Source of the DNA: Sphaerulina vaccinii
Taxonomy: Eukaryota > Ascomycota > Dothideomycetes > Mycosphaerellales > Mycosphaerellaceae
Direction: 5' to 3'
Length of the DNA: 64,000 nucleotides
NCBI GenBank assembly: GCA_022570795.1
Contig: JAKUDP010000001.1
Location: 2,170,001 to 2,234,000 of the forward strand
Part shown: positions 1 through 10,459 of the stretch, piece after piece
Position numbering within the stretch: the stretch's first letter is position 1
Layout of the letters: each line of letters starts with the position of its first letter
The notes under the pieces: generated by a model
Seen by the model: only the letters and a program-made list of their open reading frames with translations
Told to the model about the DNA's origin: nothing
The model's database searches: none
Made by a program: the position numbers and the translations under genes

Positions 1-2
1 CT

Positions 3-179
3 GTCGGCAACACTTTCAAGTATATCTACGGCACTTCTGGTATGAAGGGTCTGTACCGCGGTGTTGCACCACGTATTGGTCTTGGCGTGTGGCAGACTGT
101 GTGCATGGTCGCTTTGGGTGATATTGCAAAGGAGATGGTTGAGAAGGCTACTGGTGAGGCTGTTACGGCCAAGCACTGA
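3..179 (+). CDS. Mitochondrial carrier protein, C-terminal fragment
   Basis: The reading frame is open from the window edge and stops at 177-179, giving 58 residues. Visible text such as KGLYRGVAPRIGLGVWQT, followed by a final hydrophobic helix, is the last transmembrane helix region of the mitochondrial carrier family (SLC25), which exchanges metabolites across the inner mitochondrial membrane. The substrate cannot be told from this piece; a tricarboxylate/oxoglutarate-type carrier is one possibility. The rest of the gene lies upstream of the window. The next gene on the same strand begins about 100 bases after this stop. Confidence 0.8.
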   Translation, partial: VGNTFKYIYGTSGMKGLYRGVAPRIGLGVWQTVCMVALGDIAKEMVEKATGEAVTAKH

Positions 180-282
180 TTTCACATATAGCGAGGAGTT
201 TCTTGGTTCGAGAAAGAGCTGCAGCCCTTTTTTCTATTGGGATATTAGACAATGCGAGAAGAGACGCGATTATAGATATGAC

Positions 283-2214
283 ATGCGGGATGCGATCTTG
301 AAGATGTCGAGATGTAAGGACTTAGACATCGCGTCAATAGAATCATTCAGGCTCAGGTTCTCAAGTTTGAGACAAGGACAGGTAGGTGGACCAAGTGAAC
401 TGCTGATAGTAGGACAGATACAGCTCGGAAACAGGCAGATAACTCTGGTCACCTCGCGAACGCAGGTCTCAGCTCGTGCCAGGCGGCGACTTCGAGCAAA
501 CAAGCGCAGTCCTGTACCAGTTGTTGTGCGAAGCACTCGGCTCCTTGACTTTGCCTCTGCATCACATCAAGACATCGACTGCATCATGAGAGCCCTTCGC
601 TGCGATACGTTCGTCGGCATCATACCACCTAACTCGTTCCTCATACACAATCCGCCATGTCCCCACCGATGCGCACAAGACGAGGCCATGATTGAGGTCT
701 CGTTTGTATGGTCTAATGCCAATTTCGAGCTATGGGAAACCCTCCGAGTTATTGTTCATCTGGATACGGACCTCTCCACTCTGAGCAAGAACATCGAGGT
801 GGTTTGTGATGAGGCTACAACGAAACACAAGCCATTTCTTCGTGGGCTCTATGCCAATGGTCGAGATGTCAAAGGCGAGGCGAGATTCTGGTCTTCGGAC
901 GCAGCTCCTTTTGCGAACCCTACAGCTACTGGCCGGTACCGCATCGAGACAGTACGAGACCAGATCAAGTCGCCGGAGTCGAAGAAGGAACCGCGTCTGG
1001 TGCCTATACGTGTTCAACTTGAGGTCATCACGAAGCCTCTTCAGGTGTCCAGAAAGACTGCTGAGCCGCCAAACAAGACGTACGTAAGGCACCAAGACGG
1101 AGCGAGCGCCACAAGATTACCCCAATCTGACGAGTCTACTCACTCGAAGCTGGTCCGGACTCACGTACATCAGCATCATGGACCTTGCGTGCCTGGAAAG
1201 TGCTTCAAAGAGAAGAGGCTCGAGGTGTTGGTGAGAGAGGTCAACGGAATGTCGATTGGCTCTATCGATAATGTGGAAAAGGCCCCGACCTCGTGGCACC
1301 CGCGGGCAGTCGAGTTGTATGAAAATAACCCAAATGGAGATTGGTATGACTACGATCATCTGCCAGAGCTTCCGAACATGACTTTCAACGACTATGTCCC
1401 TGATGCAAACACCGGTGGCATGGCGGCTGCTCAATTGCAGAAGAGTTGTCTCCGAATAGATCTAGCAATCAGGCTGGTCAATCGCATTTCATCGGAACAT
1501 CATGGCGTCCCTCTCCGCGACGAGAAGCTACCAGCCAATGTGCTCATGCGTGTCGAAGACGGCCCAAAGACTCCAAACCAGGAGAGGCGCATTTGCGAAG
1601 CATTGGAAAAGGCGCTCGAGAAGACCAGCAAAGCTGACCCCAAGGCATACCGCTTTGCTGCTACTCTCTTCTTCGAAGACTTCAGGCCCAAGTGGGACAT
1701 ATCTCTCTGGATCATGCCACAAGCTGGAGCGAAGAAGCTCTATGAGTTCAAAGATGATCTGGCGAACTACAAAGATGGTCTGGCGAACTATCTGGACTTA
1801 GGGGAAGTGAAGAAGGGCAATACGAAGCTGTACATGGAAGCTCACATTGTGCCAAACACGGGTCCGGTTGCGACACTATTGCAGGCAATTGACTTCGGCA
1901 GTGAAGACACGGAAAGCAGCGAGGAAGACAAGTATCCTCAGAACAGGCAGAGGACGGAAGAAGAAGTCCTGGCAGACTATGCGCGGAGTTTCAAGATGAT
2001 AAGCTCGGTTAGAGAAGGTCTGAAGAGCGAGGAGGAAGAAGAAGACAGGTATCCTCAGAGGAGGCAGGGAGAGACCGAAGGCGATTATGAGCGAAGACTG
2101 GAGGCAGAGGAGATCAAGGCAGTGAGGCAGAAGGAGAGACGACAGGTATCCTCAGATGAGGGAGAGAGAAAACCCGTCAGATTTGGCGCGAAGATCGGAG
2201 GCAGAGGAGACTGA
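283..2214 (+). CDS. LYxEAH-family protein A (lineage-specific, function unknown)
   Basis: A single uninterrupted frame of about 643 residues from the ATG at 283; the ATG at 304 is an alternative. The open frame extends further upstream over the carrier gene, but only with non-ATG codons, so I did not use that part. I do not recognise a named domain. The C-terminal module (about 1450-1854) runs from LRIDLAIRLVNRI through a helix ICEALEKAL and a strand WDISLWIMPQ to KLYMEAHIVP. The same order recurs in the genes at 10881-12573 and 26598-27581. The middle part (VREVNGMSIGSIDN, and RYRIETVRDQI) also matches the 10881-12573 gene, so A and B share several modules. The tail after 1900 is low-complexity, Glu/Arg-rich and contains the repeat RYPQ(R/N)RQ. 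No signal peptide or membrane helix was seen. Confidence 0.6.
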   Translation: MRDAILKMSRCKDLDIASIESFRLRFSSLRQGQVGGPSELLIVGQIQLGNRQITLVTSRTQVSARARRRLRANKRSPVPVVVRSTRLLDFASASHQDIDCIMRALRCDTFVGIIPPNSFLIHNPPCPHRCAQDEAMIEVSFVWSNANFELWETLRVIVHLDTDLSTLSKNIEVVCDEATTKHKPFLRGLYANGRDVKGEARFWSSDAAPFANPTATGRYRIETVRDQIKSPESKKEPRLVPIRVQLEVITKPLQVSRKTAEPPNKTYVRHQDGASATRLPQSDESTHSKLVRTHVHQHHGPCVPGKCFKEKRLEVLVREVNGMSIGSIDNVEKAPTSWHPRAVELYENNPNGDWYDYDHLPELPNMTFNDYVPDANTGGMAAAQLQKSCLRIDLAIRLVNRISSEHHGVPLRDEKLPANVLMRVEDGPKTPNQERRICEALEKALEKTSKADPKAYRFAATLFFEDFRPKWDISLWIMPQAGAKKLYEFKDDLANYKDGLANYLDLGEVKKGNTKLYMEAHIVPNTGPVATLLQAIDFGSEDTESSEEDKYPQNRQRTEEEVLADYARSFKMISSVREGLKSEEEEEDRYPQRRQGETEGDYERRLEAEEIKAVRQKERRQVSSDEGERKPVRFGAKIGGRGD

Positions 2215-2317
2215 GGCAGTCAAAAAGCTTGAGACAGCTCAAGTTTGAGGTATGGAGAGATTGTGAGAATACAAAGTTGATGGATCCAACTATTGAAGAT
2301 GAGATTGCTGCCTAGAC

Positions 2318-2483
2318 TCATTTGCCTCGAGCGAGATATGCTGCCCCTCCAGTATTGAACGCCGCTCTGGCCTTGTAATCTGCTGCTGCACCTCCTCCAG
2401 GCTTGGTCACTGGCTGAACTGTGGGATTTGAGGCCCTTGCGCATAGGATCATATTGAATTTGTTGCCAACTGGGAGACGACAT
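2318..2483 (-). pseudogene. Frameshifted copy of the adjacent 55-residue gene
   Basis: The ATG at 2483 starts MSSPSWQQIQYDP, matching the start of the intact neighbour (MSTNNWQGQMHYDP). The rest matches only in another frame, where it reads GGGAAADYKARAAF and ends in AAYLARGK and TGA, almost as in the neighbour. Between the shared GATCCT and CCCACA blocks this copy has 19 bases where the neighbour has 18, so one extra base explains the break. The conserved tail in the wrong frame shows that the copy once coded. An unusual fusion product from the unbroken frame cannot be excluded. Confidence 0.6.
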
Positions 2484-2682
2484 TGTGGAGCTGAGATGGG
2501 GAGAGTGATTGATGTGTGGTATGTTCAGGCACTGGACGAGGGCAGGGTCAAGTCTTAAGTATCACTTTCATTTGGGAAGACGCGTTCACGATTGAGTGTT
2601 TGATCAGTGGCAATGAGACAAGGTAATACTTATGGAGGGAGTGGCAACTATTGACATTCAATACCTATCAATGGCCACTACC

Positions 2683-2850
2683 TCATTTGCCTCGAGCCAG
2701 ATATGCAGCACCTGCAGCGTTGAGTGCCGCTTTGGCCTTCGCATCTGCTGCCGCAGCTCCTCCAGCGTTAGTTCGTGGGTGCGCTGTGGGTTTCTTGTAC
2801 CATCCAAAAGGATCATAGTGCATTTGTCCTTGCCAGTTGTTAGTCGACAT
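2683..2850 (-). CDS. Small Ala/Gly-rich protein, 55 residues
   Basis: ATG at 2850 and TGA at 2683 give 55 residues beginning MSTNNWQGQMHYDPFGWYKK and ending in an Ala-rich helix with AAYLARGK. The function is unknown; no signal peptide or metal site was seen. The case for a real gene is the damaged but clearly homologous copy about 365 bases downstream, where both protein ends are conserved. Bases beyond the coding part (a GTGGCAATG-containing block near 2605-2620 and 3000-3015) also look repeated, so the duplicated unit probably included the promoter. The gene is too short to be found by length alone. Confidence 0.55.
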   Translation of the reverse strand: MSTNNWQGQMHYDPFGWYKKPTAHPRTNAGGAAAADAKAKAALNAAGAAYLARGK

Positions 2851-3466
2851 CGCGATTCGGAAGTGCAAATGGTACAGTAGGCACTTTGTACGTGATGAAG
2901 ATTTGGTACTGACATGTTGCACATCGAGTAGATGTAGATACACTTAACTGGAAAGACACATTCACTAGTAGCTTCGTTAGATAGCTATCAAGTGTGCGGT
3001 CAGTGGCAATGGACTAAGGTGATTGATAGCATAGACGGAGTCGCACCTTGCCACTACAGACATACATTGTATGCGTTTCGAGCTGCTGACAAGGTGTAGT
3101 CTACCGAATTGTATGAGCTGACGTTGGGTGTTGCCGTCCATCAGCCACTGTAAATGCGGTCGCACTGCAACATGCAAGGAACAACTCTCTGTGCGATCGC
3201 GCACAACATGTCAAAATCGTCTACACGTGGGATCCATGTGCCATGCCGACCTCACCTCTGTTGATCACAGTCCGTGATCAACAATGGTTCTTGAGAGTGT
3301 TCGGAAGCGAAATTTGGATGGTATCAGAGCGAATCGGGTTGGCAAGTGAGGAACAGAAATTGAAGTATGTTCATAGAATTATGCCACGCTACATTTTGTG
3401 CAGTCTCAAATGCTCTGATAGCACGAGATCTTGACTATCATACAATCGTAAAGTCTTCTCTATCGC
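2851..3466. other. Intergenic
   Basis: No convincing gene. The left part contains sequence resembling the upstream flank of the tandem small genes; the rest shows no recognisable structure. An antisense-looking 63-codon frame at 3243-3434 has no protein-like character. Confidence 0.5.
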
Positions 3467-4890
3467 TCATGAGTACACAGCCTGCTTCGTGTAACCTGGG
3501 AACTGCTTGAGCAGATCATCATCAATGGCTGTCAACTGAGGGCAGCTCAGCTGCGAGACGAGCGTGCCGAGGATATTGGTAATTGGGTTGAGCAAGCCAA
3601 GAAGAATATCAGGCTTCGCTTGAGCAGCAAGCTGGAAGACGAAACATCCAAGGTTGTTGCCTTGTAGAAGGTTGGCTGAGTTAATGAGTCCACCGGAGAG
3701 ATCATCGAGTGAAGTGCCAGCAAAGCTATTCGTGGTGCCTGTGTTACCGCCAATGTTGAGGAACTTGGGGTGCAGAGCAGCAGCAGCAAGCAAATCCGCA
3801 AGGAAGTAAGTCACCTCGTATGGGTATTCGTTTGCACGTCTGTACCAGTTCTCTGGGATTCTTTCTTGACCTTGCTTTCCGTTCACCAATGCGTAGTTGC
3901 CTGATGTCCCTGTAATGCCAAACCAGGAAGCGACGACCTCGTGGCTGAGGTAGCCGATTGGGTATTCGGTGCTGTGGTTGGCCATGAAACGGAAGATGAA
4001 CGTGTACGCTGCAGGCTGCACGGCAACACCGGAGAATGGACCGTTGAAGAAGTATGGGTTGTTCTGGATCTGCTGGTCGAATCGGTATGATCGGAAGTTG
4101 GTAAGAGAATCGATGGTAAGGCTGCCTGGAGAGTAGTCGATCATGTCTTGAAATTGGCTGATCTTAGTGTCGTAGTTGTTGCCTGCGATTCGTTAGGACA
4201 CAAGCCATGGACATATCGTCATGTCTCATCGTATGTCTTGGGATGGGTTGTGCTCAGGAGAACTCACCTTCTTGATACAGATCTGGTCTCGTTGGAGATG
4301 CATCAGACTCGTACTGCGGAAGATATTAGTCTATGCTAGATGTTCATGCCGCTGGGCGTACTAACCTTGTTGTGCGATCCAGATAGACCGTTGCCGCTCA
4401 ATGAGCCAAGTGACCCTGCGGGCGTACCACCCATCGACCAAGACTGGAGATCACCATCAAGCACAGCTCCAAGGATAGAAAGGAATCCAGCCAAGAGTGG
4501 GCCCATTCCTACAACAGACTCTGTTGCATCGATGTACTGCTGGATCGTAGCGACACCGTTTCTTGGTAGAAACCCGTGATTTGCGAATGCATTGAGGCCA
4601 GGACATGGACCTCTGTTGTCTGTTGCACCAGGAGCCTGCCATTCGTTCCCCGATCCTGGGCCAACATTGATGAGTTGAGAGGCTCCGTCGAACTTGGGCG
4701 GGTTCTCGAAGATAGCTGTGGCAGAGTCGGCACCTGTCTGACGGGCGTTGAGCTCCTGGAAGTTGTTGGCCTCAAGGAACTCGACGGCCTTTGCGACAAT
4801 AGTTGGGTCGCGCTTGGCAGCTTCCTCGAGCATCATCGCAGGAAAGGCGCTGGCGCCAGCGGCGAGCAGGACTTGTGAAGAGAACTTCAT
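3467..4890 (-). CDS. Secreted heme-thiolate peroxidase/peroxygenase (Peroxidase_2 family)
   Basis: Three exons: 4366-4890, 4268-4313 and 3467-4182, 428 residues. The enzyme should use hydrogen peroxide with a cysteine-ligated heme to halogenate or oxygenate organic substrates. The proximal motif PCPGLNAFANHGFLPRNG lies near residue 95, with the first Cys as heme ligand. SHNK ends exon 1 and YESDASPTRPDLYQEG follows across the small exon. Family members usually have EHD or EGD at that position; here it is ESD, keeping the outer acidic pair. The N-terminus (MKFSSQVLLAAGASAFPA) is a typical signal peptide, so the protein is probably extracellular. Intron 1 is 52 bp. Intron 2 (4183-4267) is an introner-like element also found in the MFS gene at 59-61 kb. 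A TATA-like box lies about 75 bases upstream of the ATG. Confidence 0.9.
4183..4267 (-). mobile_element. Introner-like element (intron 2 of the peroxygenase gene)
   Basis: This 85-bp GTGAGT..CGCAG intron shares long blocks with the introns at 60757-60845 and 60878-60955. Shared blocks are CACAACC(C/A) after the donor, a central ATG-rich part, and TGTCCTAACGAATCGCAG covering branch site and acceptor. CACAACCCAT near the donor is nearly complementary to ATGGCTTGTG near the branch site, so the intron can fold into a long hairpin. Both traits fit the introner-like elements described in Dothideomycetes. Confidence 0.8.
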
Positions 4891-4964
4891 TGTGATAGTC
4901 GTGGAAAGAGGAGTGAGGCTGAGGAGAGGTGATGGCTATCCACGCCATGGGTAGCTGTATGAAC

Positions 4965-4972
4965 TACTTATA
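4965..4972 (-). promoter_or_regulatory. TATA-like box of the peroxygenase gene
   Basis: TATAAGTA on the minus strand, 75-82 bases upstream of the ATG at 4890. The spacing is reasonable for a fungal core promoter; this is inference from sequence only. Confidence 0.4.
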
Positions 4973-6107
4973 CATCACACAGATTCACAGCCTCGTACAT
5001 CCTCCTACCGTACAAGCACAGTCCGGTGTAATCCAAGCGTTCCCCAGATATGACCCACAGGGTACTTCGAGGCTGAGATTGGACAGATCGGATATCGATC
5101 GTGTACTATCCAGATGCAAAGCCGACTTTACCAGGAGAGGAGTGTCTTGGTACGCCGTGCTTCAAAACCTGGAGAGATCGTTGGTGGGGATAGAGTTTGT
5201 CTGATGCCGATCAGCTTCTTCACTGGGTAAGACGCCACTTATCACATCCAATCGCGATGAAGTGATTATTTACGCCTCGGCACTTGCAGAATGTTGTCAA
5301 CGACCACATGATGATCGTCTTTCATGCGTCCTTTTCAGGACTTCGTAGTCTTCGCTTGGATTCTTGGGTGGTCAGCTCGTACGCCTCTTGACACTTGACT
5401 CCACCTTGTCTGAGCGCTTCATACAGTAGTATGCTGTGGCAAAGCAACTGCTACCGTAGCACTGCCAAACACCATCGACTTCATATAGGCAGAACGCTTT
5501 CTCGCTGTTCTGCTTGACGCACATTTTTCTGTCTGTGGCGCCGCCACTATTCCGTACGTTACGCCATCCTCAAGCCAACCGCGACCACCGGCGACCACAT
5601 TTCGGATTTCGGTGCGAGCTTTCCGATGCTGCCACGCTCGAAAGACTTTCGTCATGTCCATAACATTGAGCAGTAGTACTGTTGGCGAAGATGCGGTGCT
5701 TTCGTAGTCCCGCAGGTCTCGGAGACCTATCTTGTCGAAGGTTGCCAGCATGACGTTACAAGCAGTGTTGTATGAGTATGGCTGGAAAAGGATGGATTGT
5801 AGTGAATACATCGACAATATTATTCTGGGATGTGATTGTGTTCGTCGTCGATGCTGGTTCTGGGTGGTCATGCTGAAATGATCTCCATGACGGAGACTGC
5901 AGCCACGTCCGGTGAGGCGAATGCAAAGACTGCGGTGAGTCCAGCTGAGGGAGGAAACAAGCCATTTCCGATATATAATCTACAGCTCCACCACTCAAAT
6001 GCTGCACTGGTATCTTGAGTGAGAACGAATTCCATATCGCCAAACGCCGCCGCTAACCGCATAGCACATCAAAACCTCAAGCAAATGCATTCTCTACTCT
6101 TGCCCTT
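4973..6107. other. Mostly intergenic, promoter side of the peroxygenase
   Basis: Apart from the doubtful frame at 5419-5871, nothing recognisable. It contains the upstream region of the peroxygenase and the 3' flank of the TMEM184-like gene. Confidence 0.4.
5419..5871 (-). CDS. Doubtful ORF, 150 residues
   Basis: ATG at 5871 gives an open frame of 150 residues with no stop. The composition is only moderately protein-like and I see no domain, signal peptide or repeat. A second frame at 5868-6062 on the same strand also starts with ATG and might be an upstream exon or chance. Included because the stretch is otherwise empty; it may not be a gene. Confidence 0.2.
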   Translation of the reverse strand: MTTQNQHRRRTQSHPRIILSMYSLQSILFQPYSYNTACNVMLATFDKIGLRDLRDYESTASSPTVLLLNVMDMTKVFRAWQHRKARTEIRNVVAGGRGWLEDGVTYGIVAAPQTEKCASSRTARKRSAYMKSMVFGSATVAVALPQHTTV

Positions 6108-8286
6108 TCACTTCCCTGCGCCCCATGCATTTCGCTCTTCTTCGAATAGTGGGCTGGGCAGAGGACTACTGCCATTACTCCTGTGCTCCGTCGCCTTGAG
6201 CTTCCCATTGTCGTCTGTATCACCTTTTCCAAACCAACGATCGCCATGATCATCTTCTGCTCCATCCTGTCCATATCGTCGCTCTTCCCAAGGCTGATCC
6301 TGTCCGGTCTCATCTATTCCTTTCTGCCTAGACAGTGGCTGAAACCTGTCCTCTTCATCGTCACCAACAGCAAAGGGATCATCGAGAGTATGATTCTGAT
6401 CCGTGACCTCCTGTTCAGGTCTATCAGGATTGAATCCGTGCCTGACAGTCTCGGCCTCATCTTCATCAGGAAATGTCTTCACGAAATGTTTCTGTTCAAC
6501 ACTGTTCCAGCCTGGTCCGCCTTCTTTCCTTGCTCGCACGCGATCGATGGCTTCCGCGTCATGATCTTCGACTACTAGGTCCACGAGTTGGGATGAATGT
6601 GATGCGGCGGAGTCAGTGGAGTCGTTGCGTACAAGTTTGCTCACGACAGGAACGTGCTCGAGCGCGGAAGCTATCTTGCCTTTACCTTTGGAGTGTGAAG
6701 AAGAGGAACCTTCTCCTGAATCTGATGATCCCGGTCGATTATGCTGGTGGACTTCGTGTTTCAGATTCGATATCCTGGACTTCCGTCTCTGCCGTTGCTC
6801 TTTCGAGGGCTGGAGTATAGCACGATTTGTGGCTTCCGAAATGGTGGTTGGGTTAGCGTATAGTCGATCTTCACGAGTGGCGTAATGTGTGTTAATCACG
6901 GGATAGTTCCAGTCGCCGAACTCGAGAGCGCGAGCATTGCCATACAGGCGTTCCTCTTCCGGATCGAGCTCAGTCTCTTCAGCTTCATTGGTAGCTCCGT
7001 ATCCTTTTCCTTTGCTTCCCCTACTCGTTGAGCGATCTTTGCCACCAGCTGGGCTCATCGTTCGGGCGTTGCTTGGTGCGAATTTCTGGAGGAGCGGCTG
7101 TCGAGAATCGTTCGGCGATGGTACCCAGTACTTCCCTCGCCCATTACGTTCATATCGCATTCCTTCTCGCATACGAGCTTCTCTACTAGATGACTCTTCG
7201 TGTGCCATCACGTTATCGTCCGCATCGAAGTTGCGATAGTCGTACTTCTTGCCACTGAAGGTCTCTTTGCAGTCCTCGATCAAATCGCGTGGACCAAACG
7301 CGTCTCTTAGCGCGTATCGTATGGGCATGCGTGCATCGCTTATGGTCTGGTCTGCGTAGTCTCTCCAGCTGAAAGCGTACCACTGTGCGGCAGCGAAGAA
7401 CGGCATCTCGAAACAGATAAGCGCATCTTGTATGGCTGCAGCGAGATTGTCCGCAGTGTAGCCATTGCCCACGCTTGGAATCACACCCAGCGCAACCAGA
7501 ATGGATAAGAAGAAGCCCTGCCACCAAGAAGCGAAGATGATGCCTTTGATGCACAAGAACTTTGGCATAGGTCTGAAGGGCTGCAGGTCTTGTGACATGC
7601 ACACCCAGAACAAGGCCAGATCGTACAACGACCAGCAAATGCTGATGTTGTAGACCAAGCCAGTCCAGAAGTAGCCCGAATCCACAGCCAGAATGCCCTC
7701 CCTGAATGTGCCTGTTGCCTTGCAAGCCACAGTTGTGATGGCTAGCGCAGGCTTGATCCACACATATTGCAATATGCCTCTCTTGATCTGCAGAAACGAA
7801 TGCGGATCACTGATGTCCACTTTTGGCAGAACATGATTCAGTGGCCACAGATGCTGTACTGGTGGTCTCCCATGCATCATAATGATCAAACTGCGCTCGC
7901 CTCCCAAGAAATTGATGAGCAGCTGGAAGAAGGTGTATATCGTGAATGCTTCGTAGACATCGCGGAAAGGATCAATCCAGAAGGCGACTCTGAGCGATGT
8001 GAGCGAGGCCCAAGAGGCGGCGGAGAAGATGGGCACCAGGACGACGATTCGAATGACATGGCGTTGCAACAGCGGTTTGCGGTAGTTCTTAGCCTGGAGT
8101 AGGATGATGACTACTGTGAGTAGACTGGCTACCAGAGCAGACACGCCTGGGAGATTGTCAGAATCGCCACATGCTTGTCCATATCATGCTGTACTGACCT
8201 GCGACAATGGTCACCGCCCGTGCGAATCCAGATCCTGTTCCGCCCTCTTCGTTCTGCTGACCTGGGGCTTTCGCCATGGTGCTCAT
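6108..8286 (-). CDS. TMEM184/Ost-alpha (DUF300) family membrane protein
   Basis: Two exons, 8199-8286 and 6108-8146, separated by a 52-bp intron; 708 residues from ATG 8286 (a second ATG follows three codons later). The first half is a seven-helix membrane domain. Its conserved text includes LINFLGGERSLI, IKRGILQYVWIKP and FEMPFFAAAQWYAFSWRDY, which mark the organic-solute-transporter-alpha/TMEM184/LAZ1 family, found in plasma or vacuolar membranes. The second half is a long hydrophilic tail rich in charged and Ser residues, as is usual for fungal members, probably cytosolic and disordered. Solute transport is shown for the animal Ost-alpha branch but is not established for this branch. Confidence 0.9.
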
Positions 8287-9126
8287 ATCCCAGGCAGCCA
8301 TAGCTCTTCCACTCCTCTGCTGCTGGCTATGCTTGTCCTGTCCTGTTGTGTGCTATTTATTGCATGGCTGTGTGTGGTCCAATATAGCACCTCCCGCTCT
8401 TCCACCACGACCAGATGTGAAGCTCTCCAAAAAGTGACAATGCCGTGCTAGTCAGATCATCTCTGTTCACAACAGGCAGGCCATGTGTGGTGATGATGAT
8501 GCAGGGTCTGTTTCCTTGAACGCGTCACGTCACGTCACGAGCCGTGGTCCCGTGGTATGGAGCTCACTCTCACTTCCTCCACTAAACAACTTCCATCCTC
8601 GATCGATCCTCAACCATCTCCGAACTTGCTCACTTGCCCACAGACACGCTCCCACTGACTGGCGTCACGTCGTTGCTATAGCAGACATCACGTCCTCTTG
8701 CGCTGCGACCGCAATCTGATCAAGCTGTCGGCAAAAGGTCCGTCATGGCCAAACTTCCAACTCTGTCGGTAGCCTGAGACATGGGCATCCTGGAGCAAGT
8801 CGCGAAAATGCCACGATCAGACGAATGAGCAGCGGCACGACAAGGAACTCAAATTTGACTTCTGTCGACAACCGCGAAGCTCAGCTGGGATGTCTCCAGA
8901 AACACGCTCGGTATTATGACCCTTTGTTTACTGCTGAAAGTGCTTACAAAAGAGTAATGCATATGCGAATGAATTGCGACTTATACCATCCATCAAACTT
9001 GTACAGTACTGGCAACTGTACAGACGACTATCTTGTGCATATCTCATTCGTTATCTCATGTGTCACTAAGCGGCTGCTTCTATCACCTCATACATCTTCA
9101 TTGGATTCTGATCGCAAACACACAAC
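8287..9126. other. Divergent intergenic region
   Basis: Lies between two divergently transcribed genes (6108-8286 on minus, 9127-10459 on plus), so it should hold both promoters. No RNA gene or repeat was seen. A run of overlapping CGTCACG words near 8521-8540 could bind a bZIP-type factor; this is weak evidence. Confidence 0.4.
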
Positions 9127-10459
9127 ATGCCTAAACGAAGGGCTGGCTCACCAGACATCGACCGAGCCCGGAAAAGGCTTTCGCTGACAGCGCTTGCGGC
9201 GAAAGCATCAAGCAACTCTCTGCGTTACGAACAACAAGGATCTTTCTTGAACATATTCACTCCTAATGGACGCGTCAAGCGCAACGACTCCATTTCTTCG
9301 CGAAGTTCTCGGCCGCTTCTGAGGCCAGTTCCTCTCCAGCCTGGTTTGACCATCTCTGGTCGGAGCCTGCAGACACACTCAGATCATGATGTTGCCTCGA
9401 TCAAGGAGCTTCTCTTGTTTCCCACTTCCTTAGCTGTGATCAAGCAGAACTGGATCTTTCGCTACACTGTTAATTGCACACCTCAACTTGGCCCTACGTT
9501 ACCTGATGCGGTCGAACACATGCTATACCAGAAGTACATCGGCTCCCGCCTACATCCTCGACCAGAACAGTTGCCTTACATCCACCTTGGCTCAACAGCA
9601 CTCGGCTTCCGCATCAACTTCTATCTCATCCTGCCTTTCGCATCGACAGCTTCAGGACCTACCGGCACCGGGAACATGTGCTACAACGACATGCAAGCAG
9701 TGTACGATCACTGCATACGACCTGCACTCGAGACAGCATATGCTCGCCGCCAACGCTGGATGTCGTGGATTGAAGCCAAGAATGAATCCCATCTCAAGCG
9801 TAAGTACAATGTCATCCATCCCAGCTCTGCACGCCTGCCGACACTGACTAGCATTCACAGCTCTGAAGTCTCGTCGCAAGTCAACGCGTTCCGAGCCACA
9901 AGAAGAACGAATGCACTGCGAAGGCCTGCAGACGCTGTGGGATGCCATCGAAGTCTTCTCTGAACACCAGGAGATCGCGCATATCATGCGTGGGAAGCAA
10001 CTCGTGGCATATGGAGACGTCGAAGTGCATGACTGGCAGTCCGACTGGAGACCCACCTGGGCACAATTTACCCAACTCTGGAACGACGGCGTCAACACCA
10101 ACCATGTGGGACCAGAAACGAAGTTCAACGTGGAAATGAGCCTGAGCTTCGATGATTTGGACTTCCTCAAGGACTTCCCAGACATCCCAACACGACCAAG
10201 AACACCAAGCTTACGTAGCACTACATCCGACAAGCATCTCCGTACCATGACGCCTGGACCAAGAGACTGTACACCCGTGTCAGAGGTATACTCTCCACCA
10301 CCTAGTGCTCCGCCGAGGATACCACTTCCACCTTTACCTAGGACATCGGGTAGCATTTCGATACCTAAGAGGACTTCGAGAAGAGTCAGTAGCCGACATT
10401 CGATTCGATGCGTGGACCCGAGCTTGACCGATCTATCGGAGCTGAGTGAGATGGATTGA
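9127..10459 (+). CDS. Conserved-looking unknown protein, two exons
   Basis: Exons 9127-9799 and 9861-10459 join in frame over a 61-bp GTAAGT..CACAG intron, giving 423 residues. The N-terminus is basic and Ser-rich (MPKRRAGSPDIDRARKRLS), suggesting a nuclear signal. The centre is globular-looking (IHLGSTALGFRINFYLILP and a long helix around DHCIRPALETAYARR). The last 130 residues are Pro/Ser/Thr-rich and probably disordered. I recognise no family. It lies directly upstream of LYxEAH-family gene B on the same strand, about 400 bases apart; a link between them is only positional. Confidence 0.7.

Noticed and set aside
61..282. Upstream part of the long frame over the carrier gene
   Set aside because: It begins with GTG, overlaps the real carrier reading frame, and its translation is a shadow of it; the first ATG is at 283.
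3000..3210. Possible third copy of the tandem small gene
   Set aside because: Only a short block near 3000 resembles the repeat; the coding part cannot be aligned convincingly.
8521..8540. CGTCACGTCACGTCACG run as a tandem regulatory element
   Set aside because: Overlapping CGTCACG words are suggestive of bZIP sites but too short and common to claim a specific regulator.
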